Origin: JBKPNX01 sp046732855
GTDB taxonomy: Bacteria > Pseudomonadota > Alphaproteobacteria > Geminicoccales > Geminicoccaceae
DNA: 33,525 nt
NCBI GenBank assembly: GCA_046732855.1
Contig: JBKPNX010000277.1
Coordinates: 1-33,525 of the forward strand
Reading direction: 5' to 3'
In this document: positions 7,649 to 15,345 of the stretch, in pieces
Layout: every line of letters begins with the position of its first letter
How positions within the stretch are numbered: position 1 is the stretch's first letter
Made by a program: the position numbers and the translations under genes
The notes under the pieces: model-generated
The model's input: only the letters and a program-made list of their open reading frames with translations
The model's database searches: none
What the model was told of the DNA's origin: nothing

Positions 7649-9658
7649 GTGGGCACCGCCAGGGCCAGCGACCGTGATCGCGAACTGGCGCGGCTCCTGG
7701 CCGCCGCCGGGGTGCGCCGCTCGACCGAGGACATCCTCGACCTGATCCGCGGCGTGATTGCGGCGCCGCCCGGCCCCGAGCCCGATTCCTGGCTGGATCT
7801 CGTGACGCCGGCCGACGCCCGCGAACTGCGCGCCTGCCTCCTGCGCGTGAAGGACGAGCTCGCGAGCGTCCCGCTCGAAGATCCGCCCGTCGCGGAACGG
7901 CTGCGCCGGCTGCGCGCCGAGCTGAGCGCACGTAGATGGGACGGCATGGTCCTGCCGCTCACCGACGAGCATCGCAACGAGTACATCCCCGCCTGCGCGC
8001 AGCGCCTGGCGTGGCTGACCGGCTTCACCGGTTCCGCGGGCGTGCTGATCGTGCTCGCCGAGCGTGCCGCGGTGTTCGTCGACGGCCGCTATACCGTGCA
8101 GGCGGAGGCCCAGCTCGACCCGCAGCTGTTCGAACGTTGTCATCTGGTCGAGGAGCCGCCGGCCAAATGGCTGGGCGAGCAGCTGAGCCCGGGGCGGCGC
8201 ATCGGCTACGATCCCGCCCTGCACGTCAAGGCCGAGGTCGAGCGCTACCGCGCGGCGTGCGCCAAGGCCGGCGCCGAGCTGATCGCGCTGGACGACAATC
8301 CGGTCGATCGGGTGTGGACTACGCGCCCCGCGCCGCCGATCGCGCCGATCCGCGAGCTGGACGAGCGCTATGCCGGGGAGGCGGCGGATGCCAAGCGCGC
8401 GCGCATGGGTCGCGAGGTGGCCGCCGCCGGCGCCGAGGTCGCGGCGCTCACCGCCGCGGATTCGATCGCTTGGCTGCTCAACGCGCGCGGCGGCGACGTG
8501 CCGTTCAACCCATTGTTCTTGAGCTTCGCGCTCCTGCACGCGGATGGCGCGGTCGAGCTGTTCGTCGACCCGCGCAAGCTCATTCCCGGCCAGCATCTCG
8601 GCAACGGCGTGTCGATCCAGCCGATCGAGGTGTTCGCGCGCGCGCTCGCGCAGCTCGGCGCCGACCATCGTGCCGTCCTGGTCGACCCGAAGATCACCAG
8701 CGTAGAGGTGATGCAGAGGCTCGAGGCGGCGGGCGCGCGAGTGATCGAGGGCGAGGAGCCTTGCGTGCTCGCCAAGGCCTGCAAGAATCCGGTCGAGCTG
8801 GCCGGCGCGCGCGCCGCCCAACGGCGCGACGGCGCTGCGGTCTGTCGCTTTCTCTTTTGGCTCGAGCGCGAGGTCGGCACGGCTGCGATCACCGAGCGCG
8901 AGGCCGCGATGCGGCTCGACGGCGAGCGCGCCCGCGATCCCCTGTACCGCGGACCGAGCTTCGAGACCATTTCCGCCGCCGGGCCCAACGCGGCGTTGCC
9001 GCACTACCGCCTGACCGAGGACAGCAACCGGGTGCTCGGGGTCGAGCCGATCTACCTGGTCGACTCGGGCGGGCAGTATCTCGATGCGACCACCGACGTC
9101 ACCCGGACGGTCGCCGTCGGGGCGCCGACCGCGGATATGCGCCGGCAGTTCACGCGCGTGCTCAAGGGCCACATCGCGATCGCCCGCGCGCTGTTTCCGG
9201 TCGGCACCACCGGAGCCCAGCTGGACAGCTTCGCGCGGCAACATCTGTGGCAGGCAGGGTTCGATTTCGACCACGGCACCGGACATGGCATCGGCAGCTA
9301 TCTGTGCGTCCACGAAGGCCCGCAGCGCATCGCCAAGACCGGCACCGTGACGCTCAAGCTCGGCATGATCGTATCGAACGAGCCTGGCTATTACCGGAGC
9401 GGCGGTTACGGCATCCGGATCGAGAACTTGGTCATCGTCGAGCCGCGCCCGAAGCCGGAGGGCGGCGAGCGCCAGCTTCTAGGGTTCGAGACCATCACGC
9501 GGGTGCCGATCGATCGCCGTCTGATCGAACCTGAGCTGCTCGATTCGAACGAGCGCGCTTGGCTCGACGAGTACCACGCCAGCGTGCGCGCGGACCTGAT
9601 TGACCTGGTCGGGTCCGAAACGGCGGAGTGGCTGGTCAAGGCCACGGCGCCGCTGTGA
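7649..9658 (+). CDS. Xaa-Pro aminopeptidase, three-domain M24B type
   Basis: The 669-residue cytosolic metallopeptidase should release N-terminal residues that precede proline. The C-terminal pita-bread fold carries the dinuclear metal ligands D472 and D483 (VDSGGQYLDATTDVTRT), H546 (GTGHGIGSYL), E578 (SNEPGYY) and E592 (IENL). Their spacing is nearly that of the eukaryotic XPNPEP1 subfamily. Two creatinase-like N-terminal domains span about 83-380. A further ~80 residues at the N-terminus are poorly conserved and may belong to an overlong call. The GTG at 7649 begins 18 nt after infC, and no strong SD is visible. Placement after infC suggests readthrough from the thrS unit. Confidence 0.9.
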   Translation: MGTARASDRDRELARLLAAAGVRRSTEDILDLIRGVIAAPPGPEPDSWLDLVTPADARELRACLLRVKDELASVPLEDPPVAERLRRLRAELSARRWDGMVLPLTDEHRNEYIPACAQRLAWLTGFTGSAGVLIVLAERAAVFVDGRYTVQAEAQLDPQLFERCHLVEEPPAKWLGEQLSPGRRIGYDPALHVKAEVERYRAACAKAGAELIALDDNPVDRVWTTRPAPPIAPIRELDERYAGEAADAKRARMGREVAAAGAEVAALTAADSIAWLLNARGGDVPFNPLFLSFALLHADGAVELFVDPRKLIPGQHLGNGVSIQPIEVFARALAQLGADHRAVLVDPKITSVEVMQRLEAAGARVIEGEEPCVLAKACKNPVELAGARAAQRRDGAAVCRFLFWLEREVGTAAITEREAAMRLDGERARDPLYRGPSFETISAAGPNAALPHYRLTEDSNRVLGVEPIYLVDSGGQYLDATTDVTRTVAVGAPTADMRRQFTRVLKGHIAIARALFPVGTTGAQLDSFARQHLWQAGFDFDHGTGHGIGSYLCVHEGPQRIAKTGTVTLKLGMIVSNEPGYYRSGGYGIRIENLVIVEPRPKPEGGERQLLGFETITRVPIDRRLIEPELLDSNERAWLDEYHASVRADLIDLVGSETAEWLVKATAPL

Positions 9659-9739
9659 TCGCGGCCTCACGTTTTCATGACGCTGTAGCGCCGGGGCCAT
9701 GATGGCTCAAAGATGCGGGCGATTGACCGTCGCGACAGA

Positions 9740-9765
9740 AATTCTTACATTCTGAAGTAAGAATT
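9740..9765. promoter_or_regulatory. Inverted repeat, likely VapBC autoregulatory operator
   Basis: Perfect 9-bp arms AATTCTTAC (9740-9748) and GTAAGAATT (9757-9765) flank an 8-nt centre, 21 bp before the antitoxin start. The site is strikingly AT-rich against its surroundings. Type II antitoxins, usually with toxin, bind such dyads over their own promoter, so this is the expected operator. Binding is inferred, not shown. Confidence 0.6.
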
Positions 9766-9786
9766 TTCCCACCCAGAGGACGTGCC

Positions 9787-10023
9787 ATGAGGATCACATC
9801 AAAAGGTCAGGTCACGATTCCGGTCGAGATCCGGGAGAAAGCAGGTCTCCTGCCCGGAACCGAGGTGGATTTTGCGCTGGATGGCGAGGGCGTTCGCATC
9901 GTGAGGGCGGCGGTGCCCCGGCGTGAGACACGGGGACAGGAAGTCGTACGACGGCTTTGGGGCAGTGCGACGGTCAAGATGTCAACCGACGAGATCATGG
10001 CGTTAACTCGCGGCGAGGAATGA
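9787..10023 (+). CDS. vapB: VapB antitoxin, AbrB/MazE-type DNA-binding
   Basis: The 78-residue protein has an N-terminal swapped-hairpin AbrB domain (MRITSKGQVTIPVEIREKAG, PGTEVDFALDGEGVRIVRA, residues 1-41) and a C-terminal tail (RGQEVVRRLWGSATVKMSTDEIMALTRG) of the kind that wraps a PIN toxin. The tail motif ending in MTxEIMALTR is typical of VapB. GAGGA lies upstream of the ATG. It overlaps the toxin gene by 4 nt (ATGA), giving translational coupling. Likely autoregulated through the inverted repeat just upstream. Confidence 0.9.
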   Translation: MRITSKGQVTIPVEIREKAGLLPGTEVDFALDGEGVRIVRAAVPRRETRGQEVVRRLWGSATVKMSTDEIMALTRGEE

Positions 10024-10424
10024 GGCCGGTTCTTATCGACAGCAACGCAGTCTTGGACGTTGCGTACCGTGATCCCCGTTGGGGCGCCTGGTCGCGGGCT
10101 ATGATCGCCGAGGCGACGAGCCAATCGGTCCTCGTCATCAACCCGATTATTTTCGCCGAAGTTTCGATCGGCTACTCGTCCATAGAGGATCTCGAACAAG
10201 TCGTGCCGGCCGACGTGTTTCGGCGCGAGCCCTTACCCTATGAAGCGGCTTTCCTCGCTGGAAAGTGCTTCCTCGCTTATCGTCGGCGGGGGGGAGTGCG
10301 AACCTCGCCGCTGCCTGACTTCTACATCGGCGCCCACGCCGCCGTGCGCGGTTACCGGTTGCTCACGCGCGACGCGGCGCGCTATCGGACATACTTTCCG
10401 ACGGTCGAGCTGATCGCGCCGTAA
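10020..10424 (+). CDS. vapC: VapC toxin, PIN-domain ribonuclease
   Basis: The 134-residue PIN protein has the four acidic metal-binding residues in place: D7 (LIDSNAVLD), E47 (FAEVSIGY), D100 (SPLPDFYIGAHA) and D118 (LLTRDAARY). VapC toxins are Mg-dependent RNases that cut tRNA or rRNA when freed from VapB. The target here cannot be told. The ATG at 10020 is preferred over an earlier in-frame start at 9957 because it overlaps the antitoxin stop by 4 nt and begins directly with the PIN motif. All catalytic residues are intact, so the module looks functional. Confidence 0.92.
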   Translation: MRPVLIDSNAVLDVAYRDPRWGAWSRAMIAEATSQSVLVINPIIFAEVSIGYSSIEDLEQVVPADVFRREPLPYEAAFLAGKCFLAYRRRGGVRTSPLPDFYIGAHAAVRGYRLLTRDAARYRTYFPTVELIAP

Positions 10425-10456
10425 ACGATGACGCCGGAACGGGTGGGGAGGCCAGG

Positions 10457-11632
10457 ATGCAGGATTATCTGACGCCGGCGGCGGCGTTGCCCGCCGACGG
10501 CACGGCCGGCACGCTGGTCGGGCGGGCATGGCTGCCGGGCGAAGTGCCGGGACCAGGCGTGGTCGCGATCCGCGACGACGGTGTGTTCGACCTCAGCCGG
10601 GTCGCGCCGACCATCGCGGATCTTGTGAACGCGGACGATCCGGTGGCGCTCGCGCGCGCGGCCGGCACGCGCATCGGCGATCTCGCGCCGATTCTGGCCA
10701 ACAGCGCCTATGACCAGCGCGATGCCGCGTCGCCGTACTTCCTGGCGCCGTGCGACCTGCAGGCGCTCAAAGCCTCTGGCGTGACCTTCGCGACCAGCCT
10801 GCTCGAGCGGGTGATCGAGGAGCACGCGCGCGGCGACGCGAGCAGGGCGGCCGCGATCCGGCAGACCATCACCGGGGTGATCGGTACCGATCTGTCGAAG
10901 ATCCAGCCGGGCTCGGCGGCGGCGATGCGGCTCAAGGCGCACCTGATCGAGCAGGGAGCCTGGTCGCAATACCTGGAGGTCGGGATCGGCCCCGACGCCG
11001 AGATCTTCACCAAGGCGCCGCCGATGTCGGCGGTTGGCACCGGCAGCGAGATCGGCATCCGCGCGGATTCGTCGTGGAACAATCCGGAGCCGGAGCTGGT
11101 GGTTGCGGTGAGCGCGCGCGGCGTCATCGTCGGCGCGACCCTCGGCAACGACGTGAACCTGCGCGACTTTGAGGGGCGTAGCGCGTTGTTGTTGGGCAAG
11201 AGCAAGGACAACAATGCGTCCTGCGCGATCGGCCCGTTTCTTCGGCTGCTCGACGACACGCTCACGCTGGATCGGCTGCGCCGCACCAAGATCAACCTGC
11301 GGGTGAGCGGCGACGACGGCTTCGAACTGACCGGCACCAGTTCGATGGCGGAAATCAGCCGCGACGTCGCCGACCTCGTCGCTCAGACCATCGGCCCCAA
11401 TCACCAGTACCCGGACGGCCTCATGCTGTTCTGCGGGACGATGTTCGCGCCAATCCAGGACCGCGAACACCCGGGCCAGGGCTTCACCCACAAGCTCGGC
11501 GACCTGGTGACCATCGCTTGCCCCGAACTGGGCACGCTGGTCAACCGCACCCAGCACTGCGACCGGGTCGCGCCGTGGACCTTCGGCGCGACCGCTCTGA
11601 TGCGCAATCTGACCGCGCGCCGACTGCTCTAG
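10457..11632 (+). CDS. Fumarylacetoacetate hydrolase family protein
   Basis: The 391-residue cytosolic protein has a FAH-type C-terminal domain with metal ligands in NPEPELV (E211, E213) and GNDVNLRD (D232), followed by LLLGKSKDNNASCAIGPF and a C-terminal QGFTHKLGDLVTI. FAH-family enzymes hydrolyse or decarboxylate acylpyruvates and 2-keto acids, or hydrate/dehydrate sugar acids. This ~390-residue subgroup is close to those found in sugar-acid or aromatic catabolism gene sets, but the substrate cannot be fixed from sequence. A GGGGAGG 5 nt ahead supports the start. It does not form an obvious operon with vapBC, which ends 32 nt earlier on the same strand. Confidence 0.85.
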   Translation: MQDYLTPAAALPADGTAGTLVGRAWLPGEVPGPGVVAIRDDGVFDLSRVAPTIADLVNADDPVALARAAGTRIGDLAPILANSAYDQRDAASPYFLAPCDLQALKASGVTFATSLLERVIEEHARGDASRAAAIRQTITGVIGTDLSKIQPGSAAAMRLKAHLIEQGAWSQYLEVGIGPDAEIFTKAPPMSAVGTGSEIGIRADSSWNNPEPELVVAVSARGVIVGATLGNDVNLRDFEGRSALLLGKSKDNNASCAIGPFLRLLDDTLTLDRLRRTKINLRVSGDDGFELTGTSSMAEISRDVADLVAQTIGPNHQYPDGLMLFCGTMFAPIQDREHPGQGFTHKLGDLVTIACPELGTLVNRTQHCDRVAPWTFGATALMRNLTARRLL

Positions 11633-11720
11633 CCGAGCTCAGCGGCCGGTTCGAGGGACGCCGACACTCTTGGGCGCGAAGTTACGCGACCTCGCGCCTG
11701 CTCACCGAAATCGGCTCGGG

Positions 11721-11921
11721 TCAGTGCACCCCGGTGCTTGGTCGAATGGCGGACAAGCCATTCCCCAAACGGACCATCTCGTCCTTGATTTTGAGTTTTT
11801 CGCGCTTGAGGCGGCTGAGCAGCAGGTGATCCGGCAAGGGACGGTGCATTTCGGCGTCGATCTGCTGCTCGAGGAGGGCATGCTTGTCACGAAGGCTCTC
11901 AGCGTAGTCCTGCATGGTCAT
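11721..11921 (-). CDS. YdcH/DUF465 family small helical protein
   Basis: The 66-residue product (MTMQDYAESLRDKHALLEQQ) shows the DUF465 pattern: a first helix with SLRDKHALLEQQIDAEM, then RPLPDHLLLSRLKREKLKIKDEMVRL forming a second helix. These small cytosolic proteins are widespread in proteobacteria and of unknown role. Alternative starts exist six codons upstream (TTG, 11939) and two codons downstream. The chosen ATG has GGAGG 11 nt upstream, and the one after it has AAGGG 6 nt upstream. Confidence 0.85.
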   Translation of the reverse strand: MTMQDYAESLRDKHALLEQQIDAEMHRPLPDHLLLSRLKREKLKIKDEMVRLGNGLSAIRPSTGVH

Positions 11922-12107
11922 CCCTTTGCCATCCTCCAACTGGAGTCCCTGACAACCTTCTCAATCTAAGGATGTTGGGGTTCGGACGCCAGCAAAAACG
12001 TCCATTCTTGATGCTCCCCGTGACAAATTGCCGACAGCGCCAGGTGGGCTGCGGAGCGATGCGTGCGGGAGGGGCGGCCGCGCCATCGATCGCGCCCCGA
12101 CCGGGTG

Positions 12108-12794
12108 TCAATCCACATGGGTGATCTGGTCGCGCAGATCGGGGTAGCGGTCGAGCAGGGAGCCGATCTCACCCGCGGCATGCCGGGCCTGCATTTCGGC
12201 TTCCTTTTCGGCGACCACCTCCAGGCGCGCCGTCACGGCGGCGAGCTGGGCCCGCGGCACCACCACGACGCCGTCACGATCGCCGATGATGACGTCCCCC
12301 GAGTCGATCGTGACCTCGCCCATCGCAAGCGGCAGCCCGACTTCGCCCGGCCCGCTCGGGAAGGCGGAGTTCGGCGTCACGCCGCGGCAGAACACGGGCA
12401 GCCCCAGCGCGATGATCTCGGCGGCGTCGCGCACCATGCCGTCGGTGACGACCCCGAGCGCGCCACGCCTCTGGGCGATCCGCGCCATGTTGTCGCCGAG
12501 CGTGGCGGTGCCCTCGAACCCCTGGGTCGCGATCACCAACACGTCGCCCGGCTGGATCAGATCGAGGGCGGCGAGCGCCGCCAGGTTGTCGCGCGCGCCG
12601 GCCCGCGCGGTCAGCGCGCTGCCAACCATGCCGCTGTCCGGGTCGAGCGGTTTGATCGCATGATGCAGCCCACCCCGCCCGTTCATGGCGTCGACCACGA
12701 ACGAGGTCGAACGCCCGCGAAACGGCGCGAGGTCGGCCGCCGCGAGGCGCGCGACAGTGTGCCGGATGACGAGCTTGGTCGGATCGCCGATCAT
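12108..12794 (-). CDS. RraA family protein / class II pyruvate aldolase-like
   Basis: The 228-residue protein has the RraA/HMG-aldolase fold markers: STSFVVDAMNGRGGLHHAIKPL at the N-terminus, QPGDVLVIATQG, and the metal/substrate motif GDNM (100-103) with R122-D123 (DGMVRD). Enzymes with this G-D-plus-R-D motif include 4-hydroxy-4-methyl-2-oxoglutarate aldolase. RraA itself, which lacks full catalytic residues, inhibits RNase E. The intact motif favours an aldolase or decarboxylase over a pure regulator. The start has AGGGAG about 9 nt upstream. The gene stands alone. A FAH-family gene about 0.5 kb away on the other strand might share a catabolic theme, but that is speculative. Confidence 0.85.
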   Translation of the reverse strand: MIGDPTKLVIRHTVARLAAADLAPFRGRSTSFVVDAMNGRGGLHHAIKPLDPDSGMVGSALTARAGARDNLAALAALDLIQPGDVLVIATQGFEGTATLGDNMARIAQRRGALGVVTDGMVRDAAEIIALGLPVFCRGVTPNSAFPSGPGEVGLPLAMGEVTIDSGDVIIGDRDGVVVVPRAQLAAVTARLEVVAEKEAEMQARHAAGEIGSLLDRYPDLRDQITHVD

Positions 12795-13399
12795 GACGCG
12801 CTGCTCCCTGAAAGTTCGGGTTCTTCGGATGCCACGGCCAGTGTAGCGTGCCGGCAGCAATGCCACGAGCCCCGTGCAGGCCGATCGGGACCGGCAATTG
12901 AGCGACGTGCTGGAGCGACCGAGACTGGCGAGTCCTGAGCGCGGCTGCGATACCATGGTACGCAGGAGTGCGCATTGCGCGGCCACAGCAAAGTCACTGG
13001 GTGGCTGCTCGTCTGCAGCGAGCCAGTGATGTCCTGGGCGGGGCCACGGAGCTCCTGATCGGCGCATACGCGCCCTGTCGCCCGCTCGTCGCGGGCGCCG
13101 GCCGGGCGCAGCGGCGCGCGCCGCAATTCTGCAGACAGCGGAGGAGCAAGACCCGGCGCCACGGCAGTGCCTCCGGCCGCGACATGGCCCGTTTAGTCTA
13201 CAGGCTAAGCTGCCGCGAATGACCTCCGGGATACTCCTCGGCGGGCCGGGGCGGCGCCCAACTCAAAGAAACGGCGCCAGCAACCCTCGGCTACAGCCTG
13301 CGAAGTCTTGCGTTTCGCGCTGAAACAGCGCATGGTTACTTTCCACGCGCCGAGTTATGGGAATGTCGGCCGAGTGGAAACCAGTTGGGAGAGGACATC
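12795..13399. other. Long intergenic region without a supported gene
   Basis: About 605 nt between two divergent genes. Open frames exist on both strands but show Arg/Pro/Ala-rich, low-conservation-looking translations typical of random high-GC sequence. I see no tRNA, no repeat and no strong terminator. The promoter for the small exported protein at 13400 should lie in the last 150 bp. Confidence 0.5.
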
Positions 13400-13675
13400 A
13401 TGCGCAAACTTATGGCAGTCGGCGGTGCCGTTGCTCTGGCCCTCTGGGCGCTGGCCGCATCGGCCGACGACGTCACGGGGACGATCTCGAACATCGACCT
13501 CACCCGGAATACCTTCAAGGTGGAAGGCAAGACTTACACTGCCTCGCCGAGCAATACCGTGGGTACCAAGCTCTCCGAGTTGAAGGAAGGCGACAAGGTC
13601 ATGGTCCAATCGGCCACTGTGGGGGCTGCGCAGAAGGAGCCGATCAACGCCATGGTCCTCAAGAAGGTCGAGTAG
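13400..13675 (+). CDS. Small exported DUF1344-like protein
   Basis: The 91-residue protein has a signal peptide (MRKLMAVGGAVALALWALAASA) and a mature ~67-residue beta-barrel-like domain: VTGTISNIDLTRNTFKVEGKTYTA, KLSELKEGDKVMVQ. This order (internal beta strands, LKEGDKV) resembles DUF1344 periplasmic proteins. Function is unknown. The ATG at 13400 is preferred over an in-frame start five codons earlier because GAGAGGA precedes it at good spacing and the signal peptide starts there. Other possibility: an OB-fold metal or copper-related protein. Confidence 0.7.
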   Translation: MRKLMAVGGAVALALWALAASADDVTGTISNIDLTRNTFKVEGKTYTASPSNTVGTKLSELKEGDKVMVQSATVGAAQKEPINAMVLKKVE

Positions 13676-13688
13676 AGCTAGCCCGATC

Positions 13689-13736
13689 GGGGGATGCGTT
13701 CGGGCTGGTCAGCGGTGCCGTCCGAACGCACTCCCC
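13689..13736 (+). terminator. Long stem-loop after the small exported protein gene
   Basis: Perfect 9-bp arms TGCGTTCGG (13695-13703) and CCGAACGCA (13722-13730) are extended by GGGG/CCCC pairing with a two-base interruption, for about 15 bp in all, with an 18-nt loop. It begins 13 nt after the stop codon at 13675. No T-tract follows, so it may act as a 3' stabiliser or Rho-linked end rather than a classical intrinsic terminator. Confidence 0.5.
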
Positions 13737-13828
13737 ATCCGACCGTCGACTGCCCGTCCCGTTAGGGAGCGATCTCGGGTCAGGCGTTTACCCGCTGAGG
13801 CGTACCCGGCCACAGGCGGGGGGCGTGA

Positions 13829-14020
13829 TTATGCGCGCGGGACGACGCAGCTCCACCTGCGGATCTTCCAGCCCGCGTGCTCGGTGAGCCACTCCACCAG
13901 CTGAAATTGGCTTTCACGCAGGCATTCGGTGATGCCCATCGGCTGTTGAAACGGCAGCGGGAACTCTTCGCATCGAGCTGGCTGAGCGATCAGGCACGCC
14001 ACCACGATCAGCTCGTACAT
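13829..14020 (-). CDS. Small exported cysteine-containing hypothetical protein
   Basis: The 63-residue product begins MYELIVVACLIAQPARCEE, with a short hydrophobic N-terminus and cysteines at about 9, 17, 33 and 58. It ends in EHAGWKIRRWSC, a pattern shared by a family of small alphaproteobacterial proteins that I recognise by its terminal W-x-x-x-RW-x-C but cannot assign a function. GGAG lies 9 nt upstream of the ATG. It lies 168 nt after pqqA on the same strand and might be cotranscribed, but an inverted repeat sits between them. Confidence 0.65.
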   Translation of the reverse strand: MYELIVVACLIAQPARCEEFPLPFQQPMGITECLRESQFQLVEWLTEHAGWKIRRWSCVVPRA

Positions 14021-14031
14021 CCAAAATGGCT

Positions 14032-14068
14032 CCGTTGCCGCCCGATCCGACATTCGGCACGGCAACGG
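14032..14068. repeat. 9-bp inverted repeat between pqqA and the small exported protein gene
   Basis: Arms CCGTTGCCG (14032-14040) and CGGCAACGG (14060-14068) are perfectly complementary around a 19-nt centre that itself contains CCGA/TCGG. The left arm overlaps the ribosome-binding GGAG of the downstream minus-strand gene by two bases. It could attenuate readthrough from pqqA or mask that ribosome site. Confidence 0.5.
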
Positions 14069-14188
14069 AAATCACGCGATCAGGTTCCTTGAAGCCAGGG
14101 TGCCGGAATTGGTATGGCGCCCGGTTAGTGTCGCAGAAGGGCTGAGCGGCGCCCCATGCACGAGCGGGCGCCGCGCAGCGCGGCCAAT

Positions 14189-14266
14189 TTAGAGATCGGC
14201 CGGGAAGTAGGCGTTGATCTCGCAACCGCAGGCGATCTCAACGAGCTTCGGGGTCTGCCATTGCAT
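14189..14266 (-). CDS. pqqA: PqqA, ribosomal precursor peptide of PQQ
   Basis: A 25-codon ORF begins MQWQTPKLVE and contains the diagnostic E16-I-N-A-Y20 segment. The Glu and Tyr of E-x3-Y are the two residues that PqqE cross-links and that become the PQQ skeleton. The preceding CGCE segment matches alphaproteobacterial PqqA style (CGMEIN-Y). GGAGG lies 8 nt upstream of the ATG, a strong translation signal for a substrate peptide. It lies about 1 kb from pqqD on the same strand, on the far side of the oppositely oriented LysR gene, so it likely has its own promoter in 14267-14391. It is short enough to be missed by standard gene callers. Confidence 0.9.
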   Translation of the reverse strand: MQWQTPKLVEIACGCEINAYFPADL

Positions 14267-14391
14267 CAGTGCTACCTCCGCTGGATTGACCTCTGCCGGT
14301 GCCGGGACGACACCAGCGTGCAGGATATGGCAGTTGCGTGGAATTAGTTCCAATCGTAAGTTTTGCTAGATCCGATCAGAAAGGCTTATGG
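14267..14391. promoter_or_regulatory. Divergent pqqA / OxyR-like regulator control region
   Basis: The 125-bp region separates divergent start codons. It contains GGAATTAGTTCC (14340-14351), a dyad with GGAA/TTCC arms. A weak plus-strand promoter (TTGCGT, 17 bp, TAAGTT) overlaps it. LysR-type regulators commonly sit divergent to their target and bind dyads in the shared region, so control of pqqA by this regulator is a reasonable inference. Confidence 0.4.
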
Positions 14392-15345
14392 ATGCAACCC
14401 ACGTTGCGCCAACTCCGCTATTTCGTCGCCCTGGCCGAAACCCAACATTTCGGCCAGGCGGCGCTGCGCTGTCACGTGACCCAGCCGGCGCTGAGCATGC
14501 AAATCAAAGAGCTGGAACAGGAACTGGGCGCGCCATTGATCGAGCGGGCGCCGCATGGCGCCCTGCTCACTCCGGCCGGGATCGAGGTGGCGCAGCGGGC
14601 CCGCATCGTGTTGCAGTCGGTTCGGGATCTGGCGGATGTCGTGCGCCAGCACGCGGATGTGTTGAGCGGACCGCTCCGCGTCGGGGTGATCCCGACCATC
14701 GGCCCCTATCTCCTGCCCAGCGTCCTACCGCGCCTGCACGAAGCGTTTCCGAAACTGCAGCTTAGCGTGCGCGAGTCTCAGACGCGGGTGCTGGCACGGG
14801 AGCTGCTGGCCGGCACGCTCGACCTGCTGATCGTGGCGCTGCCGCTGGAGGAGCCCGACACTGAACAGCTGCCGCTGTTCGACGATGTGTTCGCGCTCGC
14901 TCTGCCCACACAACATCCGCTCGGGGCTCGCGCCAGCGTGGCGCAGGCGGATTTGACCGGTGAGCATCTCCTCCTGCTCGAGGAAGGCCATTGCCTGCGC
15001 GATCAGACACTGGCGGTCGGCCAAGCCGCCGGCGCGAGCGAACTCGATGACTTTCGGGCGAGCAGTCTCGCGACCGTGGTCCAGATGGTGGCCAATGGCT
15101 ATGGCTGCACGATCCTGCCGGAACTCGCCCTGCCGGTGGAGGTCGGCGAGCGCCAGGGGATCCACGTGGTGGCGTTCAAGACGCCGCCCCCGGTGCGTAC
15201 CGTCGGCCTGGCGTGGCGCCGCACCTCACCACGCCGGCGCGAGTTCGTCGCCTTCGGCCGAGTGATCGTCGAGGCGCTCGGCAAGGCGCCGATCGACGCG
15301 CTAGAAGGCGAGCAGGCCCTTGTCAGCCAGGTCCTGCAGGAATGA
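14392..15345 (+). CDS. OxyR-like LysR-family transcriptional regulator
   Basis: The 317-residue protein has an N-terminal winged helix (MQPTLRQLRYFVALAETQHF, AALRCHVTQPALSMQIKELE) and a periplasmic-binding-like effector domain from about 92. The effector region matches OxyR closely at LLLLEEGHCLRDQ, FRASSLATVVQMVANGYG and ILPELALP. C201 corresponds to the E. coli peroxidatic C199, but the position of the resolving C208 is Gly (G210). Another Cys occurs at 239. It may be a one-Cys peroxide sensor or respond to a different ligand. The ATG at 14392 is chosen by alignment with the LysR N-terminus, with AAGG about 9 nt upstream. It is divergent from pqqA, and its last 45 nt overlap the 3' end of pqqD on the other strand. 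Confidence 0.9.
   Translation: MQPTLRQLRYFVALAETQHFGQAALRCHVTQPALSMQIKELEQELGAPLIERAPHGALLTPAGIEVAQRARIVLQSVRDLADVVRQHADVLSGPLRVGVIPTIGPYLLPSVLPRLHEAFPKLQLSVRESQTRVLARELLAGTLDLLIVALPLEEPDTEQLPLFDDVFALALPTQHPLGARASVAQADLTGEHLLLLEEGHCLRDQTLAVGQAAGASELDDFRASSLATVVQMVANGYGCTILPELALPVEVGERQGIHVVAFKTPPPVRTVGLAWRRTSPRRREFVAFGRVIVEALGKAPIDALEGEQALVSQVLQE

Noticed and set aside
7478..9313. 611-codon minus-strand open frame opposite the aminopeptidase
   Set aside because: Shadow of the M24 peptidase, whose metal ligands are all in the plus-strand frame.
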